64,000 nt of DNA from Halichondria panicea. Lineage: Eukaryota > Porifera > Demospongiae > Suberitida > Halichondriidae. Both the position numbers and the translations under genes were made by a program. Shown here piece by piece: positions 46,930 through 56,413 of the stretch (position 1 is the stretch's first letter; each line of letters begins with the position of its first letter). The stretch is taken from assembly GCF_963675165.1 (NCBI RefSeq), contig NC_087388.1, positions 2,148,800 through 2,212,799 on the forward strand, written 5' to 3'. The notes beneath the pieces are model-generated. The model searched no databases. It saw only the letters and a list, made by a program, of their open reading frames with translations, and was not told the DNA's origin.

Positions 46930-48230
46930 ATGAACTATTTTCTTACCTGTCAGTGTCGTCCAGGCCGTTGGTCCACCCAGTTTCCAAAATAGAAAAGGTT
47001 ATGGGCCAACGTCCAGGTTTATTAGTATAACTGCATGATGCCAACGGAGAGCCACCAAGCTCTGACAACCAACTATGCAGGAACACATTAAAATAATGCT
47101 CAAGCTGCGTGAACTATTTTCTTACTTGTCGTCCAGGCCGTTGGTCCACCTAGTTTCCTTAATTGATGCAAACAAGAGACACTAAGCTTTGAAATGAGCT
47201 GACACCAACCTGGAACACATTGCATTCAAGCTGCGTGAACTATTTCTTACTTGTCGTCCAGGCCGTTGGTCCACCTAGTTTCCAGAAGCAGGAAATCTTA
47301 TGGACCAACGAGCAGGTTTTCTAGTTTAAAGATGCCAACGGAGACACCATGCAAGCTTTGAAGCTCACACCAACCTGGAACACATTAAAAGAAAGTGCGT
47401 GAACTATTTTCTTACTTGTCGTTCAGGCCATTAATTGTTCACCCAGTTTCCAGAAACATGAAACCTTATATGGACCAACGAGCAGGTTTTCCAGTTTAAT
47501 GATGCCAACGGAGACACCATGCAAGCTTGCTCACACCAAACTGGAGAACACATTAAAAAGAATACATTCTAAGTGTGCGAACTATTCGTCCAGGCCGTTG
47601 GTCTATCCAGTTTCCAGAAACAGGAAACCTCATAGACCAACAAGCAGGATTTCCAGTTTATAATGATGCAACGGAGACACCAAGCTTTGAAATGAGCTCA
47701 TAATCACACCAAACTGGAGAACACATTAAAAGAATACATTCAAAGTGCGCGAACTATTTTTTTACTTGTCGTTCAGGCCGTTGGTCTATCCAGTTTCCAG
47801 AAACAGGAAACCTCATAGACCAACAAGCAGGATTTCCAGTTTATAATGATGCCAACGGAGACACCAAGCTTTGAAATGAGCTCATAATCACACCAAACTG
47901 GGGAACACAGAATGCATTCAAAGTGCATGCATTTTTACTTGTCGTCCAGGCCGTTAGTTTCCAGAAACGGCCTCCTGTATGGACTAACGAGCAGGTTTTC
48001 CTGATGCCAACGAAGACATCAAGCTTTTAAATGAGCTCGGATACGGCTATAAAAAAGAATGCATGCAAAGTACAATGTAAGTAAACTATTTTCTTGCTTG
48101 TTATCCAGCCCGTTGGTCCACCCACTGAAATAGGAACTTTAATGGACCAACGAATGCATTTTCAGGTTTACCTGATACCAACGGAGCCATACCGAGAATG
48201 TTTAAACACTTGTACTTTGTGTAGGGAGTG
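46930..48230. repeat. Right subterminal satellite of KDZ element (mirror of left)
   Basis: Eight or so degenerate units, about 110-175 bp apart, in opposite orientation to 36530-37690: GTGAACTATTTTCTTACTTG, GTCCAGGCCGTTGGTCCACC, TTTCCAGAAACAGGAAA, ATGGACCAACGAGCAGGTTT, CCAACGGAGACACC. Confidence 0.85.
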
Positions 48231-48256
48231 AAAGGACGACACCAAGGAGACCTGGA

Positions 48257-48662
48257 CAGGGGCGCATCCAGGAAAAACAAAAGGGGGGGGCTAGACTAGC
48301 TAGAAAGGGACGCAGCCTCGCCGGAGGCGAATTTTTTTTGCAAGATTTGACCTTTGAACTTTCATATTAATGAGTAGAATACGTTGACCTCTGCACTTAC
48401 TTTTAATACTATGGTGATACTGTACTGATCAGATGTACGTACGTACGTACAGCTAGCTAGCTAGCTAGGTACGTCCAGCTAGCTACCCTAGATCCTTTAT
48501 ACTCCTAGTAGCTGTTGTCTAGCATCTCTCAAGTGATTTCAAGTGAGTCTACAGATGCATAATTGGTGGCAAAATTGTTGTAGAGTCAGACTACAACACA
48601 TGGTAGTTTTTTCAAAAGGGGGGGGCTTCAGCCCCTCAAAATCACCCCTGGATCCGCCCCTG
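48257..48662. mobile_element. CAGGGGCGCATCCAG element, copy c, 5-bp TSD CTGGA
   Basis: 406 bp with ends CAGGGGCGCATCCAGG and CCTGGATCCGCCCCTG and direct repeat CTGGA (48252-48256, 48663-48667). Same family as 21826-22214 and 11182-12012; interior polyG next to a CCTCGCCGGAGGCG stem. Confidence 0.9.
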
Positions 48663-49381
48663 CTGGACCAGCTGTTCCATACCTTTCTTAAATTGTTGCT
48701 TCAATTATAGATATATAGTAGAGGAATCGACAGACATGTTTCGAGAGACTACTCCCTTACTTCTTCTACTATCTATGCTTCAATCAACAGTAGATCTAGT
48801 CTACATGCTGCAGTGGATACTTGAGCGTCTAGCACTGTACTGTGTACGTGTGCATACTGCATGGGGCTTGTGTGTGTGAGCCCCACCCACCCTGCAGGCT
48901 CTCAGCCTCCTCATGACATAATCTACCGTTGGTCCATTCATCAGAGTCCATTGCTACACAGCCAAAAATCCACGGGCCGTTTCATGCCTGTTACGGGCCC
49001 GTTACAGGTATAAATCCACGTGGTGTATTCAACTGTTTGGTTAGGTACTGTTTAGCAGCCTGTGGATTTCAGCATGTAATCAGCCGTGGGACGGGCTGTA
49101 AGCAGCCTGAGCACGGCCTGTAAGCAGCCCTATGTTCTCAGTTAGTTCCGGTTTGCAGTTAAAAGCTGAGTTTGGCATGAATAATTCAACGAAGTGTTAA
49201 AATTTTTAAGAAACAAACATAGCCAGACAGTTCGACAGTTTACAACACTAATAGGAATGTTTCTTCTAGTGCTTGTGCTGCTCGAGTGTGTCACTGTGTG
49301 TATAAAGAAGACACGTGAATAATGGTTGGAAAGAAAATAATGTTTCTTACATTTATAAATTTTCTGTTTGACTGTTTGTAC

Positions 49382-50140
49382 TACCAGCCATGTCCTCTGT
49401 CACACTGTGTGTATAAAGAAGACATGTGAATATCGTTGCAAAGAAAATAATGTTTCTTACCAATATAATGTGTTGTTCGACTGTTCGTACTGTCCACAGA
49501 CCAGCCATGTCCTCTGTCACTGTGTATATAGTGAATATCGTTGCAAAGAAAATAATGTTTCTTACCAATATAATGTGTTGTTCGACTGTTCGTACTGTCC
49601 ACAGACCAGCCATGTCCTCTGTCACTGTGTATATAGTGAATATCGTTGCAAAGAAAATAATGTTTCTTACCAATATAATGTGTTGTTCGACTGTTCGTAC
49701 TGTCCACAGACCAGCCATGTCCTCTGTCACTGTGTATATAGTGAATATCGTTGCAAAGAAAATAATGTTTCTTACCAATATAATGTGTTGTTCGACTGTT
49801 CGTACTGTCCACAGACCAGCCATGTCCTCTGTCACTGTGTATATAGTGAATATCGTTGCAAAGAAAATAATGTTTCTTACCAATATAATGTGTTGTTCGA
49901 CTGTTCGTACTGTCCACAGACCAGCCATGTCCTCTGTCACTGTGTATATAGTGAATATCGTTGCAAAGAAAATAATGTTTCTTACCAATATAATGTGTTG
50001 TTCGACTGTTCGTACTGTCCACAGACCAGCCATGTCCTCTGTCACTGTGTATATAGTGAAATATGGTTGCAAAGAAAATAATGTTTCTTACCATTATACA
50101 TTTTTTGTTTGACTGTTTGTACTGTCACAGACCAGCCATG
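49382..50140. repeat. 105-bp tandem satellite, about 7 copies
   Basis: ACCAGCCATGTCCTCTGTCA recurs at 49500, 49605, 49710, 49815, 49920 and 50025 with essentially identical units; the first and last units are diverged. Because 105 is divisible by 3, four long open frames (about 230 aa) arise on both strands; they are period artefacts, not genes. Confidence 0.95.
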
Positions 50141-50144
50141 TCCA

Positions 50145-51160
50145 CAGCCAGTAACTTAACTAAAGCAAAACACAAACAAAGTTTTTATAATTATTATGAA
50201 TGATTGCTTACCTGCCAAATTCTGATAGTTCCTAAAGTATAGGTGTGTCCACGATGCTGTAATTAGACCAACCAATGTAAACGACAATAATTATTATTGT
50301 AAAATACCTTCTGGTCATGATGGGTTGAAATCATTGATGGCATGAGCATTCCAATTTATATATGTACATCTGTATGTGTGCATCAGTACACGAGTTTAAA
50401 GTGAGTTAAATAATTATTAATTGGCTCACATTCTCAAGTAGTGTGACAAGGAACCTCAATCTCGAGCTCATCAGTACAGTAATGATGACATAGACACAGG
50501 TACATCTGTGTGTGCATACGTACGTAAACGAGTTCGAGTAAGTGAGTCAATAATAGAACCTGAATCTCGAGCTCGTAAAGTAATGATGACACAATATCAT
50601 AGGTATACATTTTATATACCTCGTACTCACTTATATAGTAGTCGTTGTAGAGGTCCTTTTTAGATGTGTATTCCTATACATAAGCAGCATATTGACCAAC
50701 ATTTTAAAAACCAGCTGAGCACTCACTTATATTAAACGTTGTAGAAGAAGTCAACAACCTGCGTCAGAGGCAACCAGATCTGCAATACGAAATAACTCTG
50801 TCAACATAATTATTTATACATTACCACATAAGCACACCTTGTAGCCTATAGAGCTAGACTCCTAGAGACAGTGAAAGAAGAATTGCAGAGACATCTAGCA
50901 GCTGACAAATGGACAGAAGTGAGTATTAATTAGACCTACTATACTAGCTCCTTATTTAGACTCTACTTACTTCCTCTCTCTCTCTTTTCTTGCTAGCTGG
51001 CCTTGGCAGTCAGCTCCATAAATAATATAATTACTCCATCCATCCTTTAAAGCTGCAACTGAACGAGAACATCAAACTGAAGCACCTTTTCAGTCTCTTG
51101 GTGGATTTCGTAGCTAAGCAACTTTCTCTCTGCGCATGCGCATACACTGGCTGCACAGGC
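50145..51160. other. Unannotated interior of the CACAGCC element
   Basis: AT-rich with several short splice-like motifs and a repeated pair of segments (ACGAGTT..GTGAGT..GAACCT.AATCTCGAGCTC near 50390-50470 and 50525-50575). No protein recognised. Confidence 0.35.
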
Positions 51161-51369
51161 TGTAAGCAGGACGTGGGTGGTACAGGCTGAAACAGGCCCG
51201 TTATTTACGGTCCGTATTCAGGACAGGATGTACGTGCTGTAACAGGCCTGTGGTTCCAGGATGTAAGCGGGCCGTGGGCGATTACATCCGCATACAGGCC
51301 CGTATTCCGGCCTGTATTCAACTGATTTTCCCCACGGGCCTGAAACAGGCCTGTGGATTTTTGGCTGTG

Positions 51370-51688
51370 TAGTTGGGAGGAGCCCGACCGTCCCTGACGG
51401 GAGGTCGGGTTGCAAGCCTATCTGGGATTTGTTCTAGCGCCACTATAGTGGCGCCCTATTAGATTGCAGCATTTTTCACGTGGCTTGGTTACACTTCCGC
51501 TTGCATCTAGTTGCAAAACCGCATGCAGTATATTGCTGTGCCGTCCTGTGGTTTACACGTCATCAAGTCGGTTAACACCCACTTGAGAATAATAATATTC
51601 ATAGCAGTACTACATAATGCGCAGAACAAATTCCAGATAGGCTTGCAACCCGACCTCCCGTCAGGGACGGTCGGGCTCCGCCCAACTA
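51370..51688. mobile_element. 319-bp TAGTTGGG element, 9-bp TSD GTCCATTGC
   Basis: Ends TAGTTGGGAGGAGCCCGACC and its complement GGTCGGGCTCCGCCCAACTA, extending about 60 bp (GGTCGGGTTGCAAGCCTATC). Target duplication GTCCATTGC at 51689-51697 and, beyond the later 2.4-kb insertion, at 48946-48954. Same length and end pattern as 6682-7000. Confidence 0.85.
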
Positions 51689-51996
51689 GTCCATTGCCAC
51701 AATCTGGAAAGTGTAATAACTCAGACTCTATATTTCCAAGCTACCAAATGTCTCCTCCTTGGAAGTTTATGTGGCCAACTATGAGCTGTCTACAGATGGA
51801 CCTGCTTTACAACTACTAAAATCAAAGTGCAGGTAAATTCAGCATGATATCTAGATCTAGCCTGCCATATCGATATTCACTGTTTCTGATCTGGCTAGAA
51901 ATGTAAGTAGAAATGTAATTTGTGGAGACTGCTCAGCTGCATTGTAGCCACAGTAGTTGCATTCATATAGTTATTTAAGGGTCCTAAAAGGATACA

Positions 51997-52113
51997 ATTA
52001 TGGATATGCAGCTAGCTGTATTACTACTTAACTACCATGATCTATTCCGACTAACTTCAATATCCTTTCAGTATTTGCTATTAAAAAAATATCAGTCGTC
52101 CTTCATTGGTACT
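51997..52113 (+). pseudogene. Fragment of the unrecognised 270-aa gene
   Basis: About 117 bp (CTTAACTACCATGATCTATT.. to TCGTCCTTCATTGGTACT) nearly matches 35728-35820, i.e. the 3' half of the plus-strand divergent gene. It lies in the first intron of the C18orf63-like gene, just right of the KDZ element. Confidence 0.7.
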
Positions 52114-52437
52114 ATCAATGGTACGCCCCACCCCCACCCCGCCCACCTGGAGAGCACATGGGGGAAATGTAGTGGAATGGTCAACATATTGACGCCCGAT
52201 GGGGGGATTGGAAGGGGAAGTGACCTTCAACAATAAAATTAATATTCGGTTGTAGCCACCCTCGACCATTGTTTATATTGTTCTCTTTTTTTCGGCCTAC
52301 TCAACATGGGGGAAGTACACAGCTGATTCCCCATGTATGGGGCAAAGGTCACTGATAGGTTGTCACTTCCCCCACGTTTCCCCTATATCACCCCAGGTGG
52401 GGGGAGGGGGGGTGGGGCATATCATTGATAGGTGCAT
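52114..52437. mobile_element. ATCAATGGTACGCCCCACC MITE
   Basis: Inverted ends ATCAATGGTACGCCCCACCC and GGGTGGGGCATATCATTGAT, about 324 bp, with mirrored GGGGAAGTGACCTT/GTCACTTCCCC segments. Inserted at the end of the gene fragment at 51997-52113. Confidence 0.7.
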
Positions 52438-52461
52438 AAGTAGGCTGCATGTGACCCGTGT

Positions 52462-52564
52462 AGGGAGGTGGCTCGCTCTGACTCCGGACTGCTGGCCTCC
52501 CCCACTCACGAGGCACTGAGAACTCCCTTTGGGTCACCTCCAGAGCTGTCGCTATGGATTGTGT
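52462..52564. repeat. Conserved about 103-bp dispersed repeat, copy 2
   Basis: Differs from 7572-7674 at only a handful of positions by eye, including the loss of the TGATGA found in copy 1. Confidence 0.5.
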
Positions 52565-55500
52565 CTAAGGTATAACTTACGTGTATTAAATGTGAATATG
52601 AACCCAAAGACATAACATTCTTAAACTACACCCAATAAACCATAAACCATCAGTACTCCCTGTATCCAGTCTGGTTGATCCTATATACAAGAGTGTTCAC
52701 CTCTTGATGGTTTTTCGCACAGGCTGGTTACATAAAAAATCCAAAGACGGCTAAAATTCTGAGCAATCTTCAATTGAAAGTGAGTCACTCATTAGCAGGT
52801 CCCACATTGTTAATATTTATCTTATTTTTAGTTACAAAGAAAGGTAGTGCTGAATCACACCATACTCCAAGCTTGCTATCACTTCACCCTGGTCGCCCGC
52901 CTGGCCCCTAAGTGGAACAGAGTCCTCTCATGGCTCCTACAGGGTATGTCTAAATTATCTCCGTGTGTGTGTGCGTGCGTGCGTGCGTGTGTGTGATTGC
53001 TCGTATGAGACACTGACAGTCTGTTTTGTTATCCAATCAAGGTTGTGAGTTTTTAACAGAAGGAAAAGGGCAAGGGATTGGTAGGTGATATTGTTTTTTC
53101 TAGATTTGTGCATTTTGGAAGACTTACATTGTACTCATCCACCGTTTTTTAGACTTACAAGTTGGGCTGACTAATGAGGAGATAACGGTCACTCTCTCTG
53201 TGTACAAGTTCTCGTTTAGTCTGATGAAGGTAAGCTGTAATTATTGCAATCTTTAAGCGTTTAATGCCATGCTCAGAGATTGATTATGCCTGTCTTGTTC
53301 AGGTGGAAGACCTACTGACAACGTTTTCTCTGCTCAACACCTTCAGGACGGATCCCCAGTGTGTTATCAATGAAGGCAGTATCTACAACAATAGGTGCTT
53401 TCTGCTACCTAAGTAAGTGTGGCACAGATATTGTGGTCACCCTGTAAGCAAGTGACCCTCTATATACAGGCACGCTAATAAGCCCCAAAATGTTCATAGT
53501 AAGAAGTTACATAGTTTTGTGATTGAAGAGTTAGGAAGCAAAAGTACCGGGCCTCAAGTAACATCTGCGCTACGTTGCGGTTTAGTTGAGGCCATCACAA
53601 CAATACCTATTTCTACACACAGTGCATAATAAGCTACAAGTAACTGCTCAGTCCGTGCAACTTCAAGGTCTAGTAGTAGTTATAACTTATAACCAGCACA
53701 CTTACACGTTCCACGTTCCATTGGCTCTAAAATAGCCTTGGGAAGTTTTTACTGGAATATGTCTCTTTTACTGGGTGTGGTCAGTCATTAGCAAGTACTA
53801 CACGTGGCTCACAGACTAAGGCGTGTTATAAATTGCTGAAAGCGAAGAAACACAACTGAGGGAGTTACGCTTAATAGCCTCATTCATAGGGCGTAACGTG
53901 GATCCTTGCCATAACGCAATAATTGATTGCAAAGGGTCTACTTTTCTGCTGATCTAGCTCATTCGCGAACGTTTTTCACCAGCATATAATATTGTAGTAA
54001 TACAGTATCACGCTAATGCTCTTTGTTAACCCCAGCTAATCGGTGTGCCCACTCATTCCCTTTGTTCCAGTTTCACTGTGGGCTACATCTACTCCACCTC
54101 TCACTTCCTTACCCCTGGCACAGAGTTCCAAAGCTATGACCAAGTTAGGCTACACTGGAAGAAACAGGTGATTGAGTGTACAATACATACTCTCTGCACG
54201 ATCAATGATGTGGATAGATTCATGACTAGCCTTGCCGTTACCAAAGCAAAAAGCAATATGCACTACATGCTGGTATTTTTTTCTTGTCTGTGTCACTATG
54301 TTTAGATGTTTATTCCTTATAAAGTGAGGTCCCAGGAGGCCAGGGCCTAGGGGTGTTCATTTTGACCAAAGTTACTCGAGGCTTATGATCGTCCTTGGTA
54401 TAAGCCCTTGGGTGTCTCATTACCGATTGATTACTTGTCTGCTTTAAAGTGATGTTTGTACATAATGTACATTGTCATGTATTTATTTATACACCTAATG
54501 TTACCCTGGCCATCTCTGTACATTGTAACACTTTCTTTGCAGCATGGTATTATTCTTCCTGAGAGGGAGAATCTCTTCTACCAGGTGTTCTTTAAAGGGA
54601 ACCCAAGAAAGTTTTTCAGGTAACAGAAATTGTAACTGCGTGCATATCTACATGTAACTAACTATAATTATATGAATGACATAACAATACCGATTTGAGT
54701 TAATATATTAAAGTTACTCACTCTCCTACACAGTTACCCAGGCAGCTGTGTGTATAAAAACAAGCCGATCCACTTCCCCAGCCGAGACACTGACCAGGTC
54801 GCCACTGCATTCATAGCAGACTTACACGCCCGACTACAAACTCAAGTGGTTCCGAATATTCGTATTCCACAACAGTTCACAGGACCTCGTGTTGTACCTA
54901 TATTGAAGTATAAAGTGACAGCACCTTCAGTAAACAAGACAATAGCTCCTCAGGCAAAACCTAAGGCTCCTATCGTACCAATATTCAAGCCTGTTTCGAT
55001 GGGAACAAATTCTCAGTTGCTCGGCAAGAGGCAGACAGTGAAGAACTCAGTAACTGAAGCTACAAAAAGGCCATGTTTAGAGCCTATAGTTACAACTCAA
55101 ACAACAGTACTCGATGCATGCGCACAGCAAACACAGTCTCAAACTATTCTCAAGAAATCATTGCATCAATTGAACACTAAGAAACGACGAGCCCCTCAAT
55201 CAACCACCAAGAAGCTTTAACTAACAAGTACTGCCCCCAAACATTCCAGAAGCCCTAACCACACCGCAGTCAGCAGCCAACACACACCAATCAAACAGTA
55301 CCTGATCTGAACTACTCTCTACTGGGCGAGCTTAACGATGACTTTGATTTCCTCCCGAGCAAAGCACCCACACTCAATAAAGGAGTAAAGCATACTCAAT
55401 GCAATACTGCAAGCACTGGAACCATGTTCACTGGAGTCAGCCCAGACCTTGTGAAAAAGGTATGCAGTTGTACTAGCCTAATGTTTTAACTGAAACATGA

Positions 55501-56183
55501 AGATATTGTGAGTGTGTATTGTAGCTGATTCTAGTAAAGTCCTCAAATTTGAATGCCTCACTCAGCTTCTAGACTGAGATTATTCACAATGTTAATGGGA
55601 AAATTTGGCGGGAGTGTTTTAGTGTGACAATATTTTGGCAAATTTCACCGAAGATCCTAAATTTAAACGCCAATATTACAGCTAAGCAGTGAATGCAACG
55701 TCAGACATGCCCAAGACGCCAAATTAAAAACTGCCAATTACAAGTATAATACTCCCCATGATGTTTTCATGTTATACGGTATAATAGCGTAATGTATATC
55801 TCCCCAGGTCAACAAGACCAAGGCAGCCGGTTTGAAAAAGTGGCTGTTAGACAATGGGGTCAAGTGTCGCAGCAAAGAAAAGAAGGAAGATCTTGTGAGA
55901 ATGGTTGTACAGCATATCACATCAACTGGCAAGAACTTTGAACTTACTGTCTAAACTAGTACCTAAAATCATGTTCATTATTATCAGACTGCATGTGTAC
56001 ACTATATTTACAATGCAAAGGGGATTTCGAAGTTGATACTGTTTATTTACCACAAACAGGTGGTATGACGACATACATGTGCTGTGTTTGGAAATTGGTT
56101 TCTACTGCTTTCACGATTGCACTCAAGAGTTGCTATTATGAGTGGCAGCACTAACATGTCCCCTCTATATATACACACTGCAG

Positions 56184-56413
56184 GTGCTGACAGCCAACGA
56201 ATGCGTTATTGGGTGAAGGCTGTATTCCCCATGATTGGTGGAAAGGGTGGTGGCAGTAACGTGTCCTCTCAAGCCTCTGGTCCGTTGGTCAACAAGGTAC
56301 AAGAAGCCATTCAAGCTGCCAGGGAGTTTTCCTCACATACATTTGATGCAAGTCCTTTTTCAATAATAAACATGCATAAGTATTTTTGTCCACATTATGC
56401 TGTGCATTTTTGA
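56184..56413 (+). pseudogene. Alanyl-tRNA-synthetase C-terminal-like exon fragment
   Basis: After an acceptor (TGCAG at 56179-56183) the frame reads GADSQRMRYWVKAVFPMIGG, then GKGGGSNVSSQASG and KVQEAIQAAREFSSHTF. The GGKGGG plus QA-G plus QEA--AA-EF order is that of the DHHA1/C-terminal part of alanyl-tRNA synthetase, where GG(K/R)GGG is highly conserved. Only this exon is present; no editing or catalytic domain is nearby. The donor seen in block 2 (GTAAGT) is GCAAGT here. The frame runs on to a stop at 56411-56413. A duplicated exon relic is the simplest reading. Confidence 0.5.

Larger units (their letters stand above)
48957..51369. mobile_element. 2.4-kb CACAGCCAAAAATCCAC element, TA TSD, carrying a satellite
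   Basis: Inverted ends CACAGCCAAAAATCCAC and GTGGATTTTTGGCTGTG with TA on both sides (48955-48956 and 51370-51371). Subterminal regions are rich in GGCCTGT/ACAGGCC motifs in both arms. No transposase seen; the middle is the 105-bp array. The TA target suggests a Tc1/mariner-like mobiliser. It was inserted at the first two bases of the 319-bp element. Confidence 0.75.
36254..51722 (+). mobile_element. KDZ-type (Zisupton-like) DNA transposon, 15.5 kb, 7-bp TSD
   Basis: Left end GAGGTATTACACTTTCCAGA and right end (complement) GAGTTATTACACTTTCCAGA start inverted repeats of about 105 bp. These run to GGTGGGTGGGGCTCACAC; the right one is split by nested insertions at 48955-51697. The target duplication AGACTCT is at 36247-36253 and 51723-51729. 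Subterminal satellite arrays in mirror orientation (36530-37690 and 46930-48230) flank a multi-exon transposase (about 37946-45095). The size, satellite-like subterminal repeats, CxC cysteine clusters and transposase motifs fit the Kyakuja-Dileera-Zisupton group. Known Zisupton duplications are about 8 bp; 7 bp is what I see here. Confidence 0.85.
36235..55954 (+). pseudogene. C18orf63-like: C18orf63-like (DUF4708) gene with SAP-like tail, exon 1 split by transposon
   Basis: ATG at 36235 gives MSSSRL up to the target duplication ending 36253. The frame resumes after the 15.5-kb transposon at 51730 (YISKLPNVSSLEVYVAN) and runs to a donor at 51832. Later exons: 52723-52779, 52832-52943, 53042-53080, 53153-53229, 53303-53412, 54071-54167, 54543-54619, 54734 onward, and last 55808-55954, all GT-AG with compatible phases. 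The segment CYHFTLVARLAPKWNR followed by LLQGCEFL matches the DUF4708 family of vertebrate C18orf63, whose molecular function is unknown. One early exon (between 51833 and 52722, length 1 mod 3) was not found. In the long exon the frame meets TAA at 55218-55220. It is open again until 55305, then homologous-looking sequence continues in another frame to 55459, joining a SAP-like helix pair (KAAGLKKWLLDNGVKC). With the exon-1 insertion, this allele probably makes no normal product. Confidence 0.75.

Noticed and set aside
36530-48230. Possible centromeric or telomeric satellite
   Set aside because: The arrays are mirror images placed just inside the termini of one transposon with a clear TSD, so they are part of that element.
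49353-50112. Four overlapping open frames of about 228-239 residues on both strands
   Set aside because: All are translations of a 105-bp tandem repeat; the period is a multiple of three, so frames stay open on both strands.
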